Part shown: positions 36,184-44,819 of the stretch, piece by piece
Position numbering within the stretch: position 1 is the stretch's first letter
Layout: every line of letters starts with the position of its first letter
Assembly (NCBI RefSeq): GCF_000225525.1
Contig: NZ_AGBF01000011.1
Coordinates: forward strand, 23,165 to 87,164
From: Streptomyces zinciresistens K42
GTDB lineage: Bacteria; Actinomycetota; Actinomycetes; Streptomycetales; Streptomycetaceae
Reading direction: 5' to 3'
Length of the DNA stretch: 64,000 nt
The notes under the pieces: model-generated
Seen by the model: only the letters and a program-made list of their open reading frames with translations
Databases searched by the model: none
Told to the model about the DNA's origin: nothing
Program-made: the position numbers and the translations under genes

Positions 36184-38817
36184 TCAGCCTCCTGGCCCGC
36201 CGAAGATTCCTCCATTGCCGTTGCCGTTGGTATTGCCTTCGCTGGTGCCTGTTTCCGTCTCCGTGGGCGTCGGCGGGGGGGTCACCCCTCCGTTGCCGCC
36301 GTTCTGCCCGCCGTTGTCGTTGTTGCACTGCCAGTCGAACTCACGGCAGGTCTCGGTCGGCGTCGGCGGCGGAGTCGTCTTGGTCACCGTGGGAGTCGGC
36401 GTCGGAGTCGGGCTCTCCTCCTGCGTCTCGGTCGGCGTGGGCACCACGGTCGGGGTGGGGGTGTCATTGACGATCTCACCCACCGGCTCGGCCGCGGGGA
36501 AGGGCTCCGGGGTACCGAAGCTCTTCATCGCCGGGATCATGTAGTCCCGCCAGATCTGCGCGGGGATGTCACCGCCGTAGACGGACGGCACACCACCGGT
36601 GCCGTTCATGGACAGCAGCTTGCCCTTGTCGGGATCCGTACGGAACAGCGTCACCGCCGTGGACAGCTCCCGCGTGTAGCCGACGAACCACGCCGACTTG
36701 TTCTCGTCGGTGGTACCCGTCTTGCCGGCCGCCGGGAAGCCGATGTCCGCGACCTTCTTGGCGGTGCCGTTCTTGACGACGTTCTGCAGGATGTCCGTCA
36801 TGCTGTTCGCCACGTTCGACTCCATGGCGTTCTGCTTCTCAGGCGGCTCGAATCCCTTGACCGGCACACCGTCCTTGATCACCTTCGTGACCGAGTACGG
36901 CTCGTAGTGGATCCCGGAGTTGGCGAAGCTTCCGTACGCGTCCGCCATGCGAATGGCACTGGGAGTCGAGGTGCCCAGCGAGAAGGACACGTTGTTCATG
37001 TTGCCCTTGTCGAAGGAGCTCGGCGAGATACCGATGTCCTGGGCCAGCTTGCGCGTGTTGCCCAGGCCGACGTCGATGCCCAGCTGCGCGAAGGGGCCGT
37101 TGATCGACTGCTCCATGGCCTTGTAGAGCGTCACGTCGCCCCAGGCTTTGGTGCCCAGGTTCTTCTGCCGGAACGGCTTGCCGTTGTCGCCCATGATCGG
37201 CTCGCCGTTCTGGTCCTTGATCACCAGCAGGTCGTTGCCGTTGTACTTGGTCATCGGCGAGAGGGGCTTTCCGGCCGTCTCGTAGGTGCCGTACTTCATC
37301 GCCGCCGCCATCACGATGGGCTTCCAGGTCGATCCGACCGGCACACCCAGGGTGTTGGCGTTGTTGGAGTAGTGACCCTTGTTGTAGCCCGCGCCACCGT
37401 ACAGGGCGACGATCGCCCCGCTCTTGGGATCGACCGAAGCGGCGCCGAACTGGACGTTCTTGTCCTTCTCGCGCTTCTTCGGGTCGAGGAACTTCTTCTC
37501 GGTCTTGTCCACCGCCTTCGCCAGGTCGTTGACCTTGTTCTTGTCGAAGGTCGTGTAGATGCGGTAGCCGCCCTTCTCCAGGTCCTCCGGAGAGAGGCCC
37601 GCCTTCTTGGCGACGTACTCCTTGGCGATGTCGATGAGGTAGCCGGACTGCCCGGACAGGTTCGAGCTCTGCTTCTTGAGTTTGGGGAACTGCGTGGTCT
37701 TGGCCCGGTCGGCCGCACCCATGCGTCCGACCGAGACCATGCGGTCCAGAATCCACGACCAGCGTTCCTTGGCCCGCTTGATGTTCAGGTCCGGTGAAGC
37801 GTTGGCCCCCACACCCCCGTCGGGGTTGTAGAAGTTCGGGCCCTTGAGCACGGCGGCGAGGAAGACCGACTGCTCGGGGGTGAGCTTCGTGGCCTCCACG
37901 CCGAAGTACGCCTGCGCCGCGGCCTGGATCCCGTAGGCGTTCCGACCGTAGTACGCGGTGTTGAGGTAGCCGGCCAGAATCGAGTCCTTCGACATCTTCT
38001 GGTTGACCTTGATGGAGATGAACAGCTCCTTGAACTTGCGCGAGAGCGTCTGCTCCTGGCTCAGGAAGTTGTTCTTCACGAACTGCTGGGTGATGGTCGA
38101 ACCACCCTGCGTGTCCCCGCCCTTGGCCATGTTGAAGATGGCCCGGCCGATACCGGCGGGGTCGACGCCCCTGTCCTCGTAGAAGGTCGCGTTCTCGGCG
38201 GAGACCACCGCGTCCTTGATCTCCCGGGGGATCTCCGCGTCGGTCACCAGCTGGCGGTTCGTCTGCCCGCCGGTCGCGGCCATCTGCTTGTTGTTCGACC
38301 AGTAGAAGACGTTGTTCTGCGCCAGCGCGGTGTCCTGCGTCTTGGGGATGCCCACCAAGGCGTAGCCGATGCCGGCCGCGGCGACCAGACCACCCATGAA
38401 GGCGATGAAGGCACCCGTGACGAGGCGCCACGACGGCATCCAGCGCGCCGCCCCGTACTTGCCCGCACGCGGATAGTCGATCAACCGCTTCTTGTCGGGT
38501 GGGCCCTGGCGCCCTCTGCCCCGTCCGGGGCCACCCGGTCCGCCCGGAGCGGCACGGCGGCCGCCCCGGGCCGGTTCGGCCGCTCTGCGGCGGCTTCCAC
38601 TGCTCTTCTGGGCTGCCCGCCGGGCCTCGGCTCGGCCGCCGTAAGGACGGTCCTCGCCTCCCGAACCGCTGGGATCCGACTCGTACGAGTCGGAGGGAGA
38701 TCCGGTGGCGCCTCGCGGTGCCGCTCGGCGACTGGCGGACGGGCCGGGCTGCCCGCGTCGGGCCGCGGCACGTCCGCCTTCCTGCGACGGCGGCGGTTTG
38801 CGACGGTGCTCGCTCAT
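36184..38817 (-). CDS. Class A penicillin-binding protein (glycosyltransferase/transpeptidase)
   Basis: 877 residues. An Arg/Pro/Gly-rich cytoplasmic tail of about 130 is followed by one TM helix (LVTGAFIAFMGGLVAAAGIGYAL). The GT51 domain has ENATFYEDRGVDPAGIGRA and GGSTITQQFVKN. The transpeptidase domain has S-x-x-K (STWK), S-x-N (SIN) and K-T-G-T (AGKTGTT). A C-terminal Thr-Pro-rich tail with two Cys and Asn/Gly repeats follows. Polymerises and cross-links peptidoglycan. ATG at 38817 (GAGGAG upstream) is preferred to 38913. Divergent from padR. Confidence 0.96.
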   Translation of the reverse strand: MSEHRRKPPPSQEGGRAAARRGQPGPSASRRAAPRGATGSPSDSYESDPSGSGGEDRPYGGRAEARRAAQKSSGSRRRAAEPARGGRRAAPGGPGGPGRGRGRQGPPDKKRLIDYPRAGKYGAARWMPSWRLVTGAFIAFMGGLVAAAGIGYALVGIPKTQDTALAQNNVFYWSNNKQMAATGGQTNRQLVTDAEIPREIKDAVVSAENATFYEDRGVDPAGIGRAIFNMAKGGDTQGGSTITQQFVKNNFLSQEQTLSRKFKELFISIKVNQKMSKDSILAGYLNTAYYGRNAYGIQAAAQAYFGVEATKLTPEQSVFLAAVLKGPNFYNPDGGVGANASPDLNIKRAKERWSWILDRMVSVGRMGAADRAKTTQFPKLKKQSSNLSGQSGYLIDIAKEYVAKKAGLSPEDLEKGGYRIYTTFDKNKVNDLAKAVDKTEKKFLDPKKREKDKNVQFGAASVDPKSGAIVALYGGAGYNKGHYSNNANTLGVPVGSTWKPIVMAAAMKYGTYETAGKPLSPMTKYNGNDLLVIKDQNGEPIMGDNGKPFRQKNLGTKAWGDVTLYKAMEQSINGPFAQLGIDVGLGNTRKLAQDIGISPSSFDKGNMNNVSFSLGTSTPSAIRMADAYGSFANSGIHYEPYSVTKVIKDGVPVKGFEPPEKQNAMESNVANSMTDILQNVVKNGTAKKVADIGFPAAGKTGTTDENKSAWFVGYTRELSTAVTLFRTDPDKGKLLSMNGTGGVPSVYGGDIPAQIWRDYMIPAMKSFGTPEPFPAAEPVGEIVNDTPTPTVVPTPTETQEESPTPTPTPTVTKTTPPPTPTETCREFDWQCNNDNGGQNGGNGGVTPPPTPTETETGTSEGNTNGNGNGGIFGGPGG

Positions 38818-39120
38818 CGAACGACTACTCCTCGGGCAGGCGCACCCCTGGGCGCCCGGCAACGGCGACTGATTTCCGATCCCCCCGAAGTACGGATGCG
38901 GTCGCTTTCGCATTCACCCGTACCGCACCGGGGACCATGACGCCCCCCGGGCGCGACTTGGTTCCCGGTGCTTTGCATGGCGCACAGACTACGCACCGTC
39001 AAAGTCTGTCCAGTCCCCAACTTCACCTCAAATCAGGCAACTCGCTCCAGATGAATCGGTGATGTGATCCCGTTCACCATCTCCCCACTTGTCGCATCCG
39101 GAGGGCCGATCTATCGTCTA

Positions 39121-39141
39121 GATGTATCGAGTCGATACATC
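39121..39141. promoter_or_regulatory. PadR-type palindromic operator
   Basis: GATGTATCGA-G-TCGATACATC, a perfect 10-bp inverted repeat with ATGT/ACAT ends as in known PadR operators, 29 bp before the padR start codon. The region 38818-39120 between it and the PBP gene holds only presumed promoter sequence. Confidence 0.8.
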
Positions 39142-39169
39142 AGCGCGAGATAAGCGGGGAGGCGAGCGG

Positions 39170-39853
39170 ATGAGCCGGCGTTCCGGGATCCTTGAGTTCG
39201 CCGTCCTCGGACTGCTCCGCGAGTCCCCGATGCACGGCTATGAGCTGCGCAAACGACTCAACACATCACTGGGCGTGTTCCGCGCCTTCAGCTACGGCAC
39301 GCTCTACCCCTGCCTCAAGACGCTGGTCGCCAGCGGCTGGTTGATCGAGGAGCCGGGGAGCACGCCGGAGGACGCCCTCGCCGCACCACTCGCGGGGCGT
39401 CGCGCCAAAATCGTCTACCGGTTGACGGCGGAAGGTAAGGAGCACTTCGAGGAACTGCTCTCGCAGACCGGGCCCGACGCGTACGAGGACGAGCACTTCG
39501 CTGCCAGATTCGCCTTCTTCGGACGCACCCCCCAGGACGTGCGGATGCGCGTACTGGAGGGCCGTCGCAGCCGGCTGGAGGAGCGCCTGGAGAAGATGAG
39601 CGCCTCTCTGGCGCGCACCCGGGAGCGCCTCGACGACTACACGCTTGAGCTCCAGCGCCACGGGATGGAGTCCGTGGAGCGCGAAGTGCGCTGGCTGAAC
39701 GAGCTCATCGAGAGCGAGCGGGCCGGGCGGGACCTCAGAGGTCCCGCCTCCGGTGAGCCCGGCTCGCGCGACACCACATCTGGAGCGCCGGGCGGCCTGC
39801 CCCGGCCGGGGAATTCCTCCCGGCCGGATACGCCCGACGACACCGCCACGTGA
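39170..39853 (+). CDS. PadR-family transcriptional regulator
   Basis: 227 residues. The PadR winged HTH is at the N-terminus: [65 protein letters not shown] coiled-coil-like C-terminal helix domain ([21 protein letters not shown]) and a low-complexity tail follow. ATG at 39170 has GGGAGG upstream. The palindrome just before it suggests autoregulation. It is directly upstream of ino1 (43-bp gap) and may be cotranscribed with it. Confidence 0.93.
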   Translation: MSRRSGILEFAVLGLLRESPMHGYELRKRLNTSLGVFRAFSYGTLYPCLKTLVASGWLIEEPGSTPEDALAAPLAGRRAKIVYRLTAEGKEHFEELLSQTGPDAYEDEHFAARFAFFGRTPQDVRMRVLEGRRSRLEERLEKMSASLARTRERLDDYTLELQRHGMESVEREVRWLNELIESERAGRDLRGPASGEPGSRDTTSGAPGGLPRPGNSSRPDTPDDTAT

Positions 39854-39896
39854 GATCCACTCAGGACCTCACTCGTACACACAGGGAGCAACCGGA

Positions 39897-40979
39897 ATGG
39901 GTTCGGTTCGCGTAGCCGTCGTCGGCGTGGGCAACTGCGCGGCGTCGCTGGTTCAGGGAGTCGAGTACTACAAGGACGCCGACCCGGCGTCCAGGGTCCC
40001 CGGCCTGATGCACGTGCAGTTCGGTGACTACCACGTCCGTGACGTGGAGTTCGTCGCCGCCTTCGATGTCGACGCGAAGAAGGTCGGCCTCGACCTCGCG
40101 GACGCCATCGGCGCCAGCGAGAACAACACGATCAAGATCTGCGACGTGCCGCGCACCGGGGTGACCGTCCAGCGCGGCCACACCCTCGACGGCCTCGGCA
40201 AGTACTACCGCGAGACCATCGAGGAGTCCGCCGAGGCCCCGGTCGACATCGTCCGGATCCTCAAGGACAAGCAGGTCGACGTGCTCGTCTGCTACCTGCC
40301 CGTGGGCTCCGAGGACGCGGCGAAGTTCTACGCGCAGTGCGCCATCGACGCCAAGGTCGCCTTCGTCAACGCCCTTCCGGTCTTCATCGCCGGAACGAAG
40401 GAGTGGGCGGACAAGTTCACCGAGGCCGGTGTCCCGATCGTCGGCGACGACATCAAGTCCCAGGTCGGCGCGACGATCACGCACCGCGTCATGGCGAAGC
40501 TGTTCGAGGACCGGGGCGTCGTCCTGGACCGCACGATGCAGCTGAACGTCGGCGGCAACATGGACTTCAAGAACATGCTGGAGCGCGACCGTCTGGAGTC
40601 CAAGAAGATCTCCAAGACGCAGGCCGTCACCTCGCAGATCCCCGACCGCGACCTCGGCGAGAAGAACGTCCACATCGGTCCGTCCGACTACGTCGCCTGG
40701 CTCGACGACCGCAAGTGGGCCTACGTCCGCCTGGAGGGCCGTGCCTTCGGTGACGTCCCGCTGAACCTGGAGTACAAGCTCGAGGTCTGGGACTCCCCGA
40801 ACTCCGCCGGTGTCATCATCGACGCCCTGCGTGCCGCGAAGATCGCCAAGGACCGCGGCATCGGCGGCCCGATCCTCTCGGCGTCGAGCTACTTCATGAA
40901 GTCCCCGCCGGTCCAGTACTTCGACGACGAGGCCCGTACGAACGTCGAGAAGTTCATCAAGGGCGAGGTCGAGCGCTAA
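39897..40979 (+). CDS. ino1: Inositol-3-phosphate synthase
   Basis: 360 residues. Converts glucose-6-phosphate to inositol-3-phosphate with NAD+, the first step to mycothiol and phosphatidylinositol. The NAD-binding Rossmann motif is at the N-terminus ([20 protein letters not shown]). Actinobacterial-type segments [24 protein letters not shown] and [13 protein letters not shown] are present. AGGGAG precedes the ATG. It follows padR, which may regulate it, and ends at a strong terminator. Confidence 0.96.
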   Translation: MGSVRVAVVGVGNCAASLVQGVEYYKDADPASRVPGLMHVQFGDYHVRDVEFVAAFDVDAKKVGLDLADAIGASENNTIKICDVPRTGVTVQRGHTLDGLGKYYRETIEESAEAPVDIVRILKDKQVDVLVCYLPVGSEDAAKFYAQCAIDAKVAFVNALPVFIAGTKEWADKFTEAGVPIVGDDIKSQVGATITHRVMAKLFEDRGVVLDRTMQLNVGGNMDFKNMLERDRLESKKISKTQAVTSQIPDRDLGEKNVHIGPSDYVAWLDDRKWAYVRLEGRAFGDVPLNLEYKLEVWDSPNSAGVIIDALRAAKIAKDRGIGGPILSASSYFMKSPPVQYFDDEARTNVEKFIKGEVER

Positions 40980-41068
40980 CTCGACCTGGCGCGGTGCGCG
41001 GCCGAGCCGTGGGGGCGGTGTGCCCCGAGCACGCGACGCCGCATCAGAACGCTCCTGCCAGAGCTGTT

Positions 41069-41102
41069 GAGGGTCCCCGGGTTGGACTGCCCGGGGACCC
41101 TC
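41069..41102 (+). terminator. Terminator after ino1
   Basis: GAGGGTCCCCGGG (41069-41081), loop TTGGACTG, then its exact complement (41090-41102): a 13-bp stem. Confidence 0.9.
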
Positions 41103-41123
41103 GCCGTATGTGAGGCTGGGCCC

Positions 41124-42401
41124 ATGTCCGTCGTCAGCGATCTCCGGGTCCTGCTGCGCTTCCGGGACTTCCGGCGCCTGCTGACCGTACGCCTGCTCTC
41201 CCAGGGCGCCGACGGCGTCTACCAGACCGCGCTCGCCACGTACGTGGTCTTCTCCCCGGAGAAGCAGACCTCGCCCGCCGCGGTGGCGTCGGCGATGGCC
41301 GTACTGCTCCTGCCGTACTCCCTGGTGGGCCCCTTCTCGGGTGTCCTGCTGGACCGCTGGCGCCGCCGCCAGGTCCTCCTGTACGGCAGCCTGCTGCGCA
41401 CCCTGCTGGCCTCGGCCACCGCCCTGCTGATCGTGAGCGGGGTGCCGGACTGGCTCTTCTACGTCTCCGCGCTGTGTGTCACCGCCGTCAACCGCTTCGT
41501 GCTGTCCGGCCTGTCCGCCGCGCTGCCCCGCGTCGTCGACGGGGAACGGCTCGTCGTGGCCAACTCCCTCTCCCCGACCGCCGGAACCCTCGCCGCGTCG
41601 CTGGGCGCCGGTCTGGCGTTCGTCGTCCGGCTCGTGGTCTGGGACTCCGATGCCGCCGTGGTGCTCCTCGGGGCCGCCCTGTACCTGTGCGCGGCGCTGG
41701 CGTCCCTGCGCATGACGCGGGAACTGCTCGGCCCTGACCACGCGTTGGTGCGCCGACGCCTGTCGTCGGCCCTCTCCGGGACCGTACGCGACCTTGGGGA
41801 GGGCGTACGGCACCTGGCGGCTCCGCCCCGGCGTGAGGCCGCCTGGGCGCTGCTGACGATGACTCTGATGCGGTTCTGCTACGGCGCCCTGCTGGTCATG
41901 CTGCTGATGCTCTGCCGGTACGCCTTCACGTCGAGCACCGATGACGGACTCGCCCTGCTGGGGCTGGCCTTGGGAGTCTCCGCCGCGGGCTTCTTCGCCG
42001 CGGCCCTGGTGACTCCCTGGTCGGCGGGGCGGCTGGGGCCGGGCCGCTGGATCGCGGTGTGCGCGGCGACGGCGGCCGTCCTGGTACCGGCCCTCGGTCT
42101 GCCCTTCGCGGCGGCGCCGATGCTGGTGGCGGCCTTCGTCCTGGGCCTGGCGACGCAAGGGGCGAAGATCGCGACGGACACCATCGTGCAGTCGGCGGTC
42201 GACGACGGCTTCCGCGGCCGGACCTTCTCCGTCTACGACGTGCTCTTCAACGTCGCCTTCGTGGGTGCCGCCGGAGTGGCCGCCCTGGTACTGCCCCCTG
42301 ACGGTCGTTCGGCCCTTCTGGTTGTCGCGGTCGCCGTCGTCTACGCGGCGGTTGCGGTGGCTATGACCCGCTTCGAGCATCGTTCTGTGTCACATCAATG
42401 A
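41124..42401 (+). CDS. MFS-family transporter
   Basis: 425 residues with about 12 hydrophobic helices in two halves, LTVRLLSQGADGVYQTALATYV at the start and a mid-loop of charged residues (MTRELLGPDHALVRRRLSSAL). The pattern is that of the MFS_3/enterobactin-exporter-like branch. Substrate unknown. ATG at 41124 lies just after the ino1 terminator, so it should have its own promoter or read-through. Confidence 0.88.
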   Translation: MSVVSDLRVLLRFRDFRRLLTVRLLSQGADGVYQTALATYVVFSPEKQTSPAAVASAMAVLLLPYSLVGPFSGVLLDRWRRRQVLLYGSLLRTLLASATALLIVSGVPDWLFYVSALCVTAVNRFVLSGLSAALPRVVDGERLVVANSLSPTAGTLAASLGAGLAFVVRLVVWDSDAAVVLLGAALYLCAALASLRMTRELLGPDHALVRRRLSSALSGTVRDLGEGVRHLAAPPRREAAWALLTMTLMRFCYGALLVMLLMLCRYAFTSSTDDGLALLGLALGVSAAGFFAAALVTPWSAGRLGPGRWIAVCAATAAVLVPALGLPFAAAPMLVAAFVLGLATQGAKIATDTIVQSAVDDGFRGRTFSVYDVLFNVAFVGAAGVAALVLPPDGRSALLVVAVAVVYAAVAVAMTRFEHRSVSHQ

Positions 42402-42510
42402 CACAGAGCCATTCCCGGCCGCGGAGTTGTCAGTGGCGGGCGGTAGCTTACGTGCGTCTTACATCGCGCATTGTTCGCGATCACGCACCCATGTTCTAGG
42501 GGGACCCCAA

Positions 42511-43002
42511 GTGACAACTCCGCCTCAGGGAAATCCATTCGCCCAGGGCCAGAACCCGTACGCCCAGCCTCAGGGCCAGGCCCCGCAGCCGCAGCAGCCG
42601 GGACAGCCGGGCTTCCCTCCGCAGGGCGGGGGTCCCTTCGCGCCGCTTCCGCCGCAGCCGCCGCGCCGCAGGCCGAGCTTCAAGGCGATCAAGAACATCC
42701 TGCTCGTCGTGGTCGTCGCCACGGTGGCGATCGTCGGCTACATAGCCAGCCTGGATGACGCGGACACCGCCGCGGTCGGCGACTGCCTGAAGTCCACCTC
42801 GTCGTCGTCCTCGACGGACGCCGAGATGGAGGTCGTGGACTGCAACTCCTCCGGGGCGGAGGCCAAGGTGCTCAAGAAGGTCAAGGGCACCTTCACCTCG
42901 CTCACCGCGGAGTCCGAGTGCCGCAAGGTCAGCGGCGCGACCAGCTTCTACGCCCAGACAGGCGACGGCGCCAACTTCCTGCTGTGCCTGTCGGACGTGT
43001 GA
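42511..43002 (+). CDS. Membrane-anchored secreted protein with Cys pair (LppU-like)
   Basis: 163 residues from a GTG at 42511 (AGGGGG upstream). A Pro/Gln-rich cytoplasmic segment (residues 1-55), one TM helix (IKNILLVVVVATVAIVGYIA, about 60-80), then an extracellular domain with DCLKST, VVDCNSSGAEAKVL and two further Cys, resembling the LppU family C-terminal domain. Role unknown. A parS-containing palindrome begins 18 bp after the stop. Confidence 0.75.
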   Translation: MTTPPQGNPFAQGQNPYAQPQGQAPQPQQPGQPGFPPQGGGPFAPLPPQPPRRRPSFKAIKNILLVVVVATVAIVGYIASLDDADTAAVGDCLKSTSSSSSTDAEMEVVDCNSSGAEAKVLKKVKGTFTSLTAESECRKVSGATSFYAQTGDGANFLLCLSDV

Positions 43003-43030
43003 TCTGACGCCACAGAGACCGAGGGGCGGT

Positions 43031-43044
43031 GTTTCACGTGAAAC
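43031..43044. promoter_or_regulatory. parS site (exact) at the tip of a perfect palindrome
   Basis: Exact GTTTCACGTGAAAC. The flanks GAGGGGCGGT and ACCGCCCCTC extend it to a perfect 34-bp palindrome (43021-43054) that can act as a terminator stem between convergent genes. Confidence 0.95.
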
Positions 43045-43066
43045 ACCGCCCCTCGTTCGCGCTCCG

Positions 43067-43098
43067 CGGGGGCATGTTTCACGTGAAACATGCCCCCG
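43067..43098. terminator. Perfect 32-bp palindrome with parS at its core
   Basis: Left arm CGGGGGCATGTTTCAC, exact complement to the right. The parS at 43076-43089 is the tip of the hairpin. Lies 12 bp before the cca stop, on the convergent side. Confidence 0.8.
43076..43089. promoter_or_regulatory. parS site (exact)
   Basis: Exact GTTTCACGTGAAAC, 45 bp from the preceding site. Confidence 0.95.
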
Positions 43099-43110
43099 TT
43101 CCCGGTCGCC

Positions 43111-44553
43111 TCAGTCCTGCTCGGCCCACCACTCCTTGAGTGCCGCGACCGCCGCGTCGTGCTCCATCGGCCCGCTCTCCAGCCGAAGCTCCAGAAGGTG
43201 CTGATAGGCGCGGCCGATGACCGGGCCCGGACCGACGCCCAGGATCTCCATGATCTGGTTGCCGTCGAGGTCCGGGCGGATGGAGTCGAGCTCCTCCTGC
43301 TCCTGGAGCTGCCCGATCCGCTCCTCCAGGCCGTCGTAGGCGCGGGACAGCGCGGACGCCTTGCGCTTGTTGCGCGTCGTGCAGTCCGAGCGGGTCAGCT
43401 TGTGGAGCCGGCTCAGCAGCGGACCGGCATCCCGGACGTAGCGGCGCACGGCGGAGTCCGTCCATTCACCGGTGCCGTAGCCATGGAAGCGAAGGTGGAG
43501 TTCCACCAGCCGCGAGACGTCCTTCACCAGCTCGTTGGAGTACTTGAGCGCCGTCATGCGCTTCTTCGTCATCTTCGCGCCCACCATCTCGTGGTGGTGG
43601 AAGGAGACCCGGCCGTCCTGCTCGAAGCGACGGGTGCGGGGCTTGCCGATGTCGTGCAGCAGGGCGGAGAGCCGCAGCGTCAGGTCGGGGCCGTCCTCCT
43701 CCAGTGCGATCGCCTGCTCCAGGACGATCAGCGAGTGCTCGTAGACGTCCTTGTGCCGGTGGTGCTCGTCGCTCTCGAGGCGCAGGGCCGGCAGCTCGGG
43801 CAGGACATGCCCGGCCAGGCCGGTGTCGACCAGCAGAGTCAGACCCTTGCGCGGGTGGGCGGAGAGGACCAGCTTGTTCAGCTCGTCCCGCACCCGCTCG
43901 GCGGAGACGATCTCGACCCGTCCCGCCATCTCCGTCATGGCCGTGACGACCTCGGGAGCCACCTGGAAGTCGAGTTGCGCGGCGAAGCGGGCCGCACGCA
44001 TCATGCGCAGCGGGTCGTCCGAGAAGGACTCCTCAGGGGTGCCCGGTGTGCGCAGCACACGCTCCGCGAGATCCACCAGCCCGCCGTACGGGTCGACGAA
44101 CTCCTTCTCCGGCAGAGCCACGGCCATGGCGTTCACGGTGAAGTCGCGACGGACGAGGTCCTGCTCGATCGAGTCGCCGTAGGACACCTCGGGCTTGCGG
44201 GAGGTCCGGTCGTACGCCTCCGACCGGTAGGTGGTCACCTCGATCTGATAGCCGTCCTTCTGCGCCCCCACCGTGCCGAAGGCGATGCCGACCTCCCACA
44301 CGGAGTCGGCCCACGGCCGCATGATCTTCAGTACGTCCTCGGGGCGGGCCCCGGTCGTGAAGTCCAGATCGTTGCCGAGCCGGCCCAGCAGCGCGTCCCG
44401 TACCGATCCGCCGACCAGGGCGAGGGAGAACCCTGCCTCCTGGAAGCGTCGGGCGAGATCGTCGGCGACAGGGGCGACCCGCAGCAGTTCCGTGAGCGCG
44501 CGGTGCTGCGCCTCGCTCAGGGCGCTGGGCTTTTCTTCGTTGGCGTTCGGCAC
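43111..44553 (-). CDS. cca: tRNA CCA-adding enzyme / poly(A) polymerase family
   Basis: 480 residues from a GTG at 44553. The nucleotidyltransferase head domain has GGSVRDALLGRLGNDLDFTT (about residues 49-68) and the neck region FSDDPLRMMRAARFAAQL. The HD domain has LLHDIGKPRTRRFEQDGRVSFHHHE. This form adds or repairs the 3' CCA of tRNAs. The upstream open frame to 44610 lacks a ribosome site; the shorter start matches the usual N-terminus VPNANEEKPSALSE. Divergent from the DUF6049 gene, a common arrangement in Streptomyces. Confidence 0.93.
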   Translation of the reverse strand: MPNANEEKPSALSEAQHRALTELLRVAPVADDLARRFQEAGFSLALVGGSVRDALLGRLGNDLDFTTGARPEDVLKIMRPWADSVWEVGIAFGTVGAQKDGYQIEVTTYRSEAYDRTSRKPEVSYGDSIEQDLVRRDFTVNAMAVALPEKEFVDPYGGLVDLAERVLRTPGTPEESFSDDPLRMMRAARFAAQLDFQVAPEVVTAMTEMAGRVEIVSAERVRDELNKLVLSAHPRKGLTLLVDTGLAGHVLPELPALRLESDEHHRHKDVYEHSLIVLEQAIALEEDGPDLTLRLSALLHDIGKPRTRRFEQDGRVSFHHHEMVGAKMTKKRMTALKYSNELVKDVSRLVELHLRFHGYGTGEWTDSAVRRYVRDAGPLLSRLHKLTRSDCTTRNKRKASALSRAYDGLEERIGQLQEQEELDSIRPDLDGNQIMEILGVGPGPVIGRAYQHLLELRLESGPMEHDAAVAALKEWWAEQD

Positions 44554-44819
44554 AACAGAAGAGGGTACGTGGCCATGACGTCCGCGAGCGCCTCCATTGA
44601 ATGCGCACAATCACGGGACGGACACCTCTCCCGATACACCCACAAGATCAGCTCTTGCCCCGTAAGAATGCGCTCCTCGCCATAGCGGAACATTCAGGAC
44701 AGTGCGGCCGCCCGAGTCGATCACGCGAAGGGAACCGCGGCACTTCCCCTCAGCGCGCATCGTTACCATGCGTGGACGCACATTCCGACGACCACTGACG
44801 ACGAGGGACGGGCGAGCGC

